DNA from: Acidobacteriota bacterium
Lineage (GTDB): Bacteria; Acidobacteriota; Thermoanaerobaculia; Multivoradales; UBA5704
NCBI GenBank assembly: GCA_003223675.1
Contig: QHVW01000355.1
Location: 1-7,962, forward strand
Direction of reading: 5' to 3'
Length of the DNA: 7,962 nucleotides
Made by a program: the position numbers and the translations under genes. Numbering within the stretch: the first letter of the stretch is position 1; each line of letters begins with the position of its first letter. The notes under the pieces are model-generated. The model searched no databases. It saw only the letters and a list, made by a program, of their open reading frames with translations, and had not been told where the DNA came from. Below, one piece after another: positions 1 to 6,097 of the stretch.

Positions 1-30
1 GAGTCGTAGAAGGAGATCTGGCGCAGAGTC

Positions 31-1146
31 GTGCCCTGGGTGGGGGAGCACGTGCTCGGGGTCAAGGCTCGCTTTCATCTCACGGGCAGCGGGGACACGG
101 CATACAACTACGCGCTCCTCTTCTGCTATCTGATCCTGGCGCTGGCGGCCACGGCCGTCTGGACGCTCCTGGACAGCCGGCGCGCCAACTACGCGCGGCT
201 CCATGAATGGCTGCGGGTCTACGTCCGCTTCGCGCTCGCGGCCGCGATGCTCAAGTATGGAGCGTACAAGGTCATTCCGGAGCAGTTCGGCACCCCGTTT
301 CCGAAGGACCTCCTGGAGCCGATGGGCGAGGGCTCGCCGATGCACCTCCTGTGGACGTTCATGGGATCGTCCATTCCCTACATCATCTTCACCGGCGCGG
401 CCGAGATGCTCGGCGGCCTGCTGCTCGCCGCCCGCCGCACGACGCTGCTCGGCGCGCTCGTCTGCATCGGAGTCCTGAGCAACGTGGTCATGCTCAACCT
501 CAGCTACGACGTGCCGGTCAAGCTGCACTCCTCTCACCTGCTCCTGATGGCCGTCTTCCTGGCCGCTCCCGACCTGAGGCGGCTCGCGAGCCTGCTCGTC
601 TGGAACCGCCCGGTGCCGGCGGCCGAGCAGCGCCCGCTCTTCGCCAGCCGCAGAGGCAACCGCGCCGCGCTGGTCTTCCGCACGGTCTTCATCCTGTACG
701 TCACCGTCGCCATGCTCCACCGGTCCCACGAGGACAGGCTGCAATATGCGGACACGGCGACCGGGCAGCGGTTGTACGGGGTCTGGGAGGTCGAGGAGCT
801 CGCGGTCGACGGGGCCGTCCGGCCGCTGCCGGCCACGGACGCGACGCTGTGGCGACGGCTGCTCTTCGAGTGGCCGGGAGCCATCGGCATCCAGTACGCG
901 CACGAGACCAAGATCCGTGACTACGAGCTCAGGCCCGACCCCGGGCCGCACAGGTATACCCTCTGCTGCGACCCGAAGCACAAGGCCTCCATCTCCTTCA
1001 AGCAGGTCGAGCCGGACGTGCTCGCCCTGGAAGGGACCGTGGACGGCAGGCAGATCCGCGGCCGGTTCCGCCGCATGGCCGATTCCCGGTTCCCGCTCCT
1101 CAGCCACGGCTTCCATTGGATCAGCGAGGAGCCGTTCGACCGCTGA
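31..1146 (+). CDS. DoxX-like integral membrane protein with soluble C-terminal domain, N-terminus apparently missing
   Basis: The reading frame gives 371 residues from a GTG at 31 to TGA at 1144-1146. Hydrophobic segments lie near residues 27-47, 62-80, 107-132, 136-156, 167-180 and 213-230, with conserved-looking stretches WTLLDSRR, LHEWLRVYVRFALA, LLWTFMG, AEMLGGLLL and NLSYDVPVKLHSSHLLLMA. These match my memory of a DoxX-like family common in Acidobacteria and Bacteroidetes; no activity can be assigned. Residues about 245-371 form a soluble, probably beta-rich tail ending GFHWISEEPFDR, also typical of that family. The start is doubtful. The frame stays open upstream to position 10, giving KEIWRRV before VPWVGEHVLG, and family members as I recall them carry another N-terminal membrane helix before this point. 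A TAG at 7-9 closes the frame. The AAGGAG at 10-15 is 15 nt from the GTG, too far for a good ribosome site. It may be a pseudogene, a sequence error, or a re-initiated gene. Confidence 0.8.
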   Translation: MPWVGEHVLGVKARFHLTGSGDTAYNYALLFCYLILALAATAVWTLLDSRRANYARLHEWLRVYVRFALAAAMLKYGAYKVIPEQFGTPFPKDLLEPMGEGSPMHLLWTFMGSSIPYIIFTGAAEMLGGLLLAARRTTLLGALVCIGVLSNVVMLNLSYDVPVKLHSSHLLLMAVFLAAPDLRRLASLLVWNRPVPAAEQRPLFASRRGNRAALVFRTVFILYVTVAMLHRSHEDRLQYADTATGQRLYGVWEVEELAVDGAVRPLPATDATLWRRLLFEWPGAIGIQYAHETKIRDYELRPDPGPHRYTLCCDPKHKASISFKQVEPDVLALEGTVDGRQIRGRFRRMADSRFPLLSHGFHWISEEPFDR

Positions 1147-1152
1147 GGGAGG

Positions 1153-1233
1153 GCCCCCGCCCGGAACCTCACCCCTGTCCCCTCTCCCGGACGGTGGGAG
1201 GGCGATGGGCATGGTGAGGTTCCGGGCGGGGGC
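1153..1233. repeat. 21-bp perfect inverted repeat (dispersed palindrome type)
   Basis: Arms 1153-1173 and 1213-1233 are exact reverse complements (core CCCGGAACCTCACC against GGTGAGGTTCCGGG), separated by a 39-nt loop. The loop carries a weaker complementary pair, CCCCTCTCCC against GGTGGGAGGG. It starts 7 nt after the DoxX-like stop codon and could act as a transcript 3'-end hairpin, but no T-run follows, so intrinsic termination is not supported. The left arm and loop resemble the palindrome at 5797-5856, both holding CCTCAC, then C-rich sequence, then CCCCTCTC and CCCGG. This suggests a REP-like family scattered through the genome. Confidence 0.75.
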
Positions 1234-1295
1234 GAGGGGCACGAACAGGTGGAGCTCTGGTAACATTCCCTTAACCACTCTCGCCTATCCAAGCA

Positions 1296-4200
1296 ATGAA
1301 GAACAACTCGCCTGCTCTCCTGGTGCTTCTGGGCCTCCTCGTCGGCTTTCCGGCGGCGCGGCTGGCCACATCTCCAGCGGAGGAGAAAAAGGCCGAGGCT
1401 CCTAAGACGGCCGGGAACCCCGCCAATCCCGCGCCGCCCGCCCCGCCGGCCGCCTCCCAGGAGAGCTGCGCCCCCAAAGACAAGAGCGCGCCGCCGCCCT
1501 GGTGCGAGCCGGTGCGGGTGCTGCGGGACTTCTTCGGGCTGCCGCGCGCCCCGGAGAAGAGCCGCGACGACAGCCTGAGCGAGGTAGTGTCGACGGCGAA
1601 TGCGGCGGGGTACGACCTGCGCTTCCTGGTGGCCCTGGTGCCCGCGCCGCCCGATCCGCGCCTGGATCAGGCGCTCGACGCCATTCAGGAGGGGTTCGCG
1701 GACGCCAAGTACCTGGAGACCCGCAAAACCGGGCCCCCCGCGCCCGACGACTACCTGATCGACCGCACGTGGCTTCCCGCCACGGGCGCCGAGGCCGTGC
1801 CAGGGAGCGCGTTCCCCCAGGCTCCCGGGATCATGCTGTTCCGCGGCACCCATCCCAACAGCCTGGCGGTGGTCTTCCTGATCACCGAGACCCCGAAACG
1901 GGGGATCCAGAAGGACGCCTTCCAGGAGGCCATGGGCCTGATCGACGGCCTCCAGGGCGCCTCGATCGAGCCGCGGGTCTCCATCCTGGGGCCGTCCTTC
2001 TCCGGCTCGGCGGAGTCGCTGCGCCTGGCCCTGCTGAGCCGGAAGCAGAGCCGGGGGGAGCCGCTGAAGCTCCAGATCGCGTCCGGCTCGGCCACGGCCA
2101 CGGGGCTGGAAGAGATCTTCGCCTCGCTGGACGACGTGCCCTTCTGCCGCACCGTCCTGCCGGACGAGGTGCTCTACGATCAGGCGTTCCGCTTCGTGCG
2201 CGACGAGATGGGCTGGGATCTGAGCAAGGCCGCCCTGCTGACCGAGTCCGACACCGCCTACGGCCAGGGCCTGGTGAGGAAGCGAAAGCGCCAGGAGCAG
2301 GAAGAAGAAGAAAAAGAAAAGGAGCGGCGGACGAGCCGGGCGAGCACGGGGCTGGTGCTGATCCCGTTCCCCAGCCACATCTCGGACGTGCGCAACGCGG
2401 TGGAGACGGAGGAGGAGAAGGCCCGCAAGGCGGCGGCCCTGCAGAACCCCCTCCAGACCGACCGCCCCGGGCTGGACCTGAGCCTCTCCGGCAGCGAGCA
2501 GAATCCGGACCTCGTCCCCACCTTCAGCCAGCTCACCACCCAGAGCAACGACCTGATGCTCGCGAACCTCCTGGGGACGGTCTCCCGCGAGGGCATCCGC
2601 TACGTCGGCATCGTGGCCACCGACGTCAAGGACAAGCTCTTCCTGGCGGAGGAGGTGCGGAGCTTCGCGCCCGACGTGGTCCTGTTCACCTTCGACAACA
2701 ACCTCCTCTACGCCCATCCGCAGCACGCGCAGACCATGGACGGCATGCTGGTCTTCTCGAGCGCGCCGCTGTTCACGCAGGGCGCCCCCGGGCTCCCCAC
2801 GTCCGTGGGGGACCGCGAGACGCCCCAGCGCCGGCAGCTCAGCAGCGAATTCCAACAGGGGATCCTGGAGGCGGTCCGCTACCTGCTCGGCGCCACGCCC
2901 GTGCGGGAGCCGCGCGCCTGGATCGCCGCGGTGGGCAACGGCTCGCTCTGGCCCATCGCCCGCCTGGGGGTCGCCCCCGACCCGCGGGGCGCCCAGATCT
3001 GCGGCGCGGCGGCGTCCGCGGCCCCGCCGCCGAGCGCTCCGCCCGCCAGCCGCGGCACCGGCTTCGCCGGCAAGGACGATATGCAGCTCCTGCTGGTGGC
3101 CGTGATCCTGGGGTTGCTGGCGGCCGGCTTGAACCGGGAGACGCTCCTGGAGAGGATCACCGGCTCGCCCGCGGAGGGCTCGGTGGCGGGGAACCGCCGC
3201 CTGCTGGTGATGGGCGCCCTCCTGCTGACTGCGGCGGCGGGCTTCCTGCTGGCCGTCGGCGGCATTCCGTGGTGGGCCCGGCTGTTCACCTCCGCCGCGC
3301 CCCGGGCCACCGGAGAGCCGGCGCAGTGGGCCTTCCTCCTGGCCCTGGGGGCCGCCTACGGGCTGCTCGTCTACAACGCCGCGCGGGCGGCGCACGAGGA
3401 CCGGATCTCCCTCCGGACGGCGGCGGCCTGGGCCTTGGGCGGGGCGCTCGCGCTCGTCCTCATCGTCCTCGGGGTCTGGTGGCTCTGCGTGCCGGGACGT
3501 CAGATCCAGCTCTTCCACCTGCGGGCGCGGGCCCTGGCGAGCGGCCTGTCGCCGCTGATCCCGCTCAGCCTGGTGGGGGGCGCGGTCTACCTCTGGCTGT
3601 GGAACGAGCTCAGCCGCCGGCGGCTGATGGCGCGGCTGGCCATCGACTGCCCGCTCGACGCGCTCAGCGATCCGGCCCTCTCCGGCTGGGAGCCGCTCCT
3701 GCGATCGTTCCGCGGCCTGCTGACGCGGACCTTCCCGGAGTGGGGGAGGGTCTGGCTGCTGCCGGCGGTCGCGTTCCTGCCGCCCGTCCTCCTCCTCTGG
3801 GGGACCGTGCAGCCCATCGGCGAGGGGAAGGGCTTCGGGCGGTTCTTCATCCTCTTCCTGGCCCTGGCCCTCTCCTTGAGCGCGCTCTCGTTCTATCGCT
3901 TCGTCCGCGTCTGGCGCGGCACGCTGCGCATCCTCGGCCGCCTGGACAACGCCTCCCCGGCGGTGGCGAAGGCGTTCGAGGCGATCGCGCCGGACCTCGA
4001 CTGGCGGCCCATCAAGTCCTTCGGCTGGCAGATGCCCCCGTTCCGCTCCCTGCTCCTCTCCCTCGACAAGCTGCGGGAGCTGGTGGCGGCCGGCAAGGTC
4101 ACCATCAAGGATTGGCCGGAATCGCTCGACGTCCCCGTGAAAGCGATGTTCGAGAACGAGCGCGCCGGCGGCTCGGCCCCGGAGATCGAGAGCCGCAACG

Positions 4201-4670
4201 CCATCGAGAGGATCTTCGCCCAGGCCTGCCTCGACGTGCGGGATAAGGTCGACGATCCCGAGGTGAGGAAATTCCTGGCGCTGCGGGTGGCGGCCTATCT
4301 GCGCTACCTCTTCGCCCACCTGCGGAGCTGCCTGATCGGCGCGCTGACCTCCGCGCTGCTGGCCCTGATGGGGATCACGGCCTACGTCTTCGAGCCCAAG
4401 CACTTCGTCTCGCTCGCCGGCTGGGTGGCGCTGGGGGGCGCGGTGGCGCTCACCCTCTGGACCTTCCTCCAGATGGACCGCAACCCCACCCTCAGCCGGA
4501 TCGGCGGCACCACGCCCGGGCAGGTGACCTTCGACCGCGCCTTCCTCACCAAGCTCTTCACCTACGCCGGCATCCCCGCCCTCGGCCTGGTCGCCACCCA
4601 GTTCCCCGCCGTGGGGCAGATGCTGGGACGCGTCACCGGCCAGCTCCTGCGGGTGGTGGGGGGCGGGTAG
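1296..4670 (+). CDS. Large receptor-like polytopic membrane protein of unknown function
   Basis: The protein has 1124 residues. Residues 1-25 look like a signal peptide or anchor, followed by a Pro/Ala-rich linker (about 30-70) containing two cysteines (C58, C70). Residues about 105-560 form a soluble region whose motifs resemble type 1 periplasmic-binding folds: GPSFSGSAESL at 232-242, LLTESDTAYGQG at 314-325, RYVGIVATDVKDKLFLAEEVRSF at 435-457 and VVLFTFDNN at 461-469. A highly charged Lys/Arg/Glu run lies at 328-346. About ten hydrophobic segments follow, near 597-613, 635-655, 677-696, 708-731, 750-769, 818-836, 847-868, 1011-1031, 1038-1058 and 1087-1103. A soluble stretch at 870-1005 is predicted cytoplasmic. 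I see no permease, kinase, GGDEF or ATPase motif. The ATG at 1296 is the first after an in-frame TAA at 1272 and gives the signal peptide, but no Shine-Dalgarno precedes it. A ligand-sensing role is inference; I recall similar hypothetical proteins in Acidobacteria but cannot name a family. Confidence 0.9.
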   Translation: MKNNSPALLVLLGLLVGFPAARLATSPAEEKKAEAPKTAGNPANPAPPAPPAASQESCAPKDKSAPPPWCEPVRVLRDFFGLPRAPEKSRDDSLSEVVSTANAAGYDLRFLVALVPAPPDPRLDQALDAIQEGFADAKYLETRKTGPPAPDDYLIDRTWLPATGAEAVPGSAFPQAPGIMLFRGTHPNSLAVVFLITETPKRGIQKDAFQEAMGLIDGLQGASIEPRVSILGPSFSGSAESLRLALLSRKQSRGEPLKLQIASGSATATGLEEIFASLDDVPFCRTVLPDEVLYDQAFRFVRDEMGWDLSKAALLTESDTAYGQGLVRKRKRQEQEEEEKEKERRTSRASTGLVLIPFPSHISDVRNAVETEEEKARKAAALQNPLQTDRPGLDLSLSGSEQNPDLVPTFSQLTTQSNDLMLANLLGTVSREGIRYVGIVATDVKDKLFLAEEVRSFAPDVVLFTFDNNLLYAHPQHAQTMDGMLVFSSAPLFTQGAPGLPTSVGDRETPQRRQLSSEFQQGILEAVRYLLGATPVREPRAWIAAVGNGSLWPIARLGVAPDPRGAQICGAAASAAPPPSAPPASRGTGFAGKDDMQLLLVAVILGLLAAGLNRETLLERITGSPAEGSVAGNRRLLVMGALLLTAAAGFLLAVGGIPWWARLFTSAAPRATGEPAQWAFLLALGAAYGLLVYNAARAAHEDRISLRTAAAWALGGALALVLIVLGVWWLCVPGRQIQLFHLRARALASGLSPLIPLSLVGGAVYLWLWNELSRRRLMARLAIDCPLDALSDPALSGWEPLLRSFRGLLTRTFPEWGRVWLLPAVAFLPPVLLLWGTVQPIGEGKGFGRFFILFLALALSLSALSFYRFVRVWRGTLRILGRLDNASPAVAKAFEAIAPDLDWRPIKSFGWQMPPFRSLLLSLDKLRELVAAGKVTIKDWPESLDVPVKAMFENERAGGSAPEIESRNAIERIFAQACLDVRDKVDDPEVRKFLALRVAAYLRYLFAHLRSCLIGALTSALLALMGITAYVFEPKHFVSLAGWVALGGAVALTLWTFLQMDRNPTLSRIGGTTPGQVTFDRAFLTKLFTYAGIPALGLVATQFPAVGQMLGRVTGQLLRVVGGG

Positions 4671-4679
4671 GGAAGATCT

Positions 4680-4793
4680 TGTAGGGGCGGCCCTGCGTGG
4701 CCGCCCTGGGTGGGGGAAATCCCGACCGGGGTGCGAGCCCCACGACCGGGTGCGCGCCCCCTCCCAGGGCGGCCACATAGGGCCGCCCCTACA
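4680..4793. repeat. Nested long palindrome, 37-bp arms
   Basis: Arms 4680-4716 and 4757-4793 are complementary at 34 of 37 positions, around a 40-nt loop. Each arm is itself a hairpin: GGGCGGCC at 4685-4692 with GGCCGCCC at 4699-4706, and GGGCGGCC at 4767-4774 with GGCCGCCC at 4781-4788. The element can therefore fold as one long stem or as two short ones. Two of the three mismatches fall in the six-base tips of these small hairpins. The loop contains a near-direct repeat, CGACCGGGGTGCG (4723-4735) and CGACCGGGTGCG (4743-4754). TGTAGGGGCGGCC-type ends are, from memory, common in dispersed intergenic palindromes of GC-rich environmental bacteria. It fills the gap between the receptor-like and MBL genes and could protect or end the upstream transcript; no T-run is present. 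Confidence 0.85.
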
Positions 4794-4837
4794 GGCCGTT
4801 TCTGCTAAAGTTCCCCCGCAGTCTTGAGCTGAATCCC

Positions 4838-4844
4838 AAGGAGG
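4838..4844 (+). promoter_or_regulatory. Ribosome binding site of the MBL hydrolase
   Basis: AAGGAGG lies 5 nt before the ATG at 4850. It fixes that start and is the strongest such site in the window. Further upstream, TGCTAAAGT (4803-4811) could be an extended -10 element, but I find no convincing -35 box, so I do not annotate a promoter. Confidence 0.85.
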
Positions 4845-4849
4845 TTGCG

Positions 4850-5791
4850 ATGAAGAGATCGACGTGCGTCCGGCTCCTCGCCGGGCTCGCCTTAGTCGCG
4901 GTCGTTCCCCTGACAGCGCCGGCAATGGCGCAGCAGCAGGACTTCTCGAAGGTCGAGATCAAGGTCGTCCCCGCGGCCGGCAACATCTACATGCTACAAG
5001 GGGCGGGCGGCAACATCGGGGTGTCCGCGGGGAGCGACGGCATCCTGATCGTGGACGACCAGTTCGCGCCGCTGGCGGAGAAGATCCGCGCGGCCCTGAA
5101 GGGGATCAACCAGGGCAAGCTCAAGTTCGTGCTCAACACCCACTGGCACGGCGACCATACCGGCGGCAACGCCACGTTCGGCGCCGAGGCGCCGATCATC
5201 GCCCAGGAGAACGTGCGCAAGCGGCTCATGACCCCGCAGCACATCCGGGGCGAGAACATCCCCCCCTCGCCGGCCGAGGCGCTGCCGGTGGTCACCTTCC
5301 AGGAGTCGGTCACCGTCTACTTCAACGGCGAGGAGATCCGGGTCATCCACTACCCCCACGGCCACACGGACGGCGACAGCGTGATCTTCTTCACCAAGTC
5401 GAACGTCGTGCACATGGGGGACGACTTCTTCGCCGGCCGCTTCCCGTTCGTCGACCTGGAGAGCGGCGGCAGCGTGCAGGGCGTCACGGCGGGAGTGGAG
5501 AAGGTGCTCGCCCAGATTCCGGCCGACGCCAAGGTGATCCCCGGCCACGGCCCGCTCTCGACCGTCGCCGACCTCAAGGCCTACCACCACATGCTGATCG
5601 AGACGACGGCGATCGTCCAGAAGCAGATCAAGGCCAAGAAGACCCTGGCGCAGATCCAGGCCGACGGGCTCGCCGCCGAATGGAAGGATTGGGGGAGCGG
5701 TTTCATCGACACCAAGACCTGGATCGAGACGATCTACAACAGCCTAACCCAGAAGATGCCGGACCACCCGGCGGACACGACGCACCACTGA
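4850..5791 (+). CDS. Secreted MBL-fold metallo-hydrolase
   Basis: This 313-aa protein starts with a clear Sec signal peptide (MKRSTCVRLLAG, hydrophobic core, then APAMA), probably cleaved after A27, so it should act outside the cytoplasm. The mature chain opens QDFSKVEIK. The superfamily metal ligands are all present: HWHGDH (H98, H100, D102, H103), H172 in GHTDGD, D191 in HMGDD, and H233 in PGHG. This set supports a binuclear zinc or similar metal site and hydrolytic activity. The bridging Asp at D191 makes it more like general MBL-fold hydrolases (glyoxalase II-like) than the B1 class, which uses Cys there. I recall many close relatives annotated only as MBL fold metallo-hydrolase in Acidobacteria; the substrate is unknown, and beta-lactam resistance should not be assumed. 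The C-terminus is His-rich (DHPADTTHH). It lies between two palindromes and is probably transcribed independently. Confidence 0.95.
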   Translation: MKRSTCVRLLAGLALVAVVPLTAPAMAQQQDFSKVEIKVVPAAGNIYMLQGAGGNIGVSAGSDGILIVDDQFAPLAEKIRAALKGINQGKLKFVLNTHWHGDHTGGNATFGAEAPIIAQENVRKRLMTPQHIRGENIPPSPAEALPVVTFQESVTVYFNGEEIRVIHYPHGHTDGDSVIFFTKSNVVHMGDDFFAGRFPFVDLESGGSVQGVTAGVEKVLAQIPADAKVIPGHGPLSTVADLKAYHHMLIETTAIVQKQIKAKKTLAQIQADGLAAEWKDWGSGFIDTKTWIETIYNSLTQKMPDHPADTTHH

Positions 5792-5810
5792 GCGGACCCT
5801 CACTCCCCAA

Positions 5811-5856
5811 CCCCTCTCTCCCGGCCCTCCGCCCACCCCTGCCGGGGAGAGAGGGG
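5811..5856 (+). terminator. GC-rich hairpin after the MBL gene, possible terminator
   Basis: CCCCTCTCTCCCGG (5811-5824) pairs with CCGGGGAGAGAGGGG (5842-5856), leaving one extra G bulged and a 17-nt loop. It begins 20 nt after the TGA at 5789-5791. The stem is strong, but the following sequence (CTCAAAGACG) has no T-run, so factor-independent termination is uncertain. It may instead be a member of the same dispersed palindrome family as 1153-1233, whose C-rich left side it resembles. Confidence 0.5.
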
Positions 5857-5963
5857 CTCAAAGACGCCTCCGATAGAAAAATTTTCTCTCCTCTCCCGCG
5901 TCCTCAACGGCCCAGGAAAAAACCGGGCCGGTCCGTCTGTAAACGCGGGGGAGGAGCGCCGCG

Positions 5964-5992
5964 TTGATCTTCTCGCGCGGCAGGCGTAGAAT
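5964..5992 (+). promoter_or_regulatory. Candidate sigma70-type promoter for the DUF2235 gene
   Basis: TTGATC (5964-5969) and TAGAAT (5987-5992) match the -35 and -10 consensus at 4/6 and 5/6, with the ideal 17-bp spacing. Transcription would start near 5999-6000, leaving a leader of about 98 nt before the ATG at 6098. A 6-bp inverted repeat, GCCGCG (5958-5963) and CGCGGC (5976-5981), brackets the -35 box and part of the spacer and could be an operator. This is the best promoter match I found. Confidence 0.5.
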
Positions 5993-6014
5993 TATTAAAG
6001 GTCCATCTCAAAAC

Positions 6015-6095
6015 ATGAAGTACACATGCGTATTTCTCTACGCCGCGATCTGCGGCCAACCTTGGAAAACGATCGATCCTTCCCAAGGGAGGTAG
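6015..6095 (+). CDS. Possible 26-codon leader ORF upstream of the DUF2235 gene
   Basis: An ATG at 6015 opens a 26-residue frame starting MKYTCVFLYAAICG and ending PSQGR, with a TAG at 6093-6095. The stop lies 2 nt before the ATG at 6098, in a different frame, and ribosomes ending here would sit on the next gene's ribosome binding site. The N-terminal half is hydrophobic, like a tiny membrane or leader peptide. Against it: the only Shine-Dalgarno-like sequence (AAAGG at 5997-6001) is 13 nt away, and an ORF this short can arise by chance. Confidence 0.2.
   Translation: MKYTCVFLYAAICGQPWKTIDPSQGR
6060..6092 (+). promoter_or_regulatory. Ribosome binding site of the DUF2235 gene, partly inside a small hairpin
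   Basis: AAGGGAGG (6085-6092) lies 5 nt before the ATG at 6098 and decides that start over the in-frame ATG at 6026, which would add 24 residues and has no good site. CCTTGGAA (6060-6067) can pair with TTCCCAAGG (6080-6088) with one bulged C, covering the first half of the site. The 12-nt loop holds the palindrome GATCGATC. The hairpin could tune translation, but it is short. Confidence 0.6.
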
Positions 6096-6097
6096 TC

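Larger units (their letters stand above)
5792..6097 (+). other. 306-bp intergenic region with several structured elements
   Basis: The region separates the MBL hydrolase from the DUF2235 gene. From left to right it holds a GC-rich hairpin (5811-5856), a short AT stretch with a near-palindrome AGAAAAATTTTCT (5875-5887), and a small hairpin CGGCCC/GGGCCG (5908-5913 and 5925-5930). A sigma70-like promoter (5964-5992), a possible short leader ORF (6015-6095) and the ribosome binding site of the next gene follow. The part after about 5985 is visibly richer in A and T than its surroundings, as expected for a promoter and leader. No longer gene is supported in it. Confidence 0.6.

Noticed and set aside
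1261..1295. Promoter for the receptor-like gene (TAACAT at 1261-1266 as a -10 box).
   Set aside because: No -35 match at suitable spacing and no other supporting feature.
1502..4246. A 914-codon + strand frame overlapping the receptor-like gene.
   Set aside because: It lies wholly inside the 1124-aa gene in another frame, is rich in Arg, Gly, Pro and Ala without domains, and is a GC-composition shadow.
921..4925. A 1334-codon open frame on the - strand opposite the receptor-like gene.
   Set aside because: Its product is Arg/Gly/Pro/Gln/Glu-rich low complexity with no recognisable domain, it runs across both intergenic palindromes and parts of three genes, and such antisense frames are expected opposite GC-rich genes. 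The + strand protein has a signal peptide and ordered membrane helices.
4850..5791. Calling the MBL-fold protein an antibiotic-resistance beta-lactamase.
   Set aside because: Metal ligands include the bridging Asp typical of general MBL-fold hydrolases, and the protein resembles widespread uncharacterised secreted members of the superfamily rather than a known resistance enzyme.
4864..5967. A 367-codon + strand frame overlapping the MBL gene.
   Set aside because: It is a frame shift of the MBL gene with Arg/Gly/Pro-rich product, while the MBL frame has signal peptide, ribosome site and all metal ligands.
6026..6097. Earlier in-frame ATG for the DUF2235 protein.
   Set aside because: No ribosome site precedes it, and AAGGGAGG is correctly spaced for the ATG at 6098. 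DUF2235 proteins usually begin shortly before the LxxDGTWN motif.
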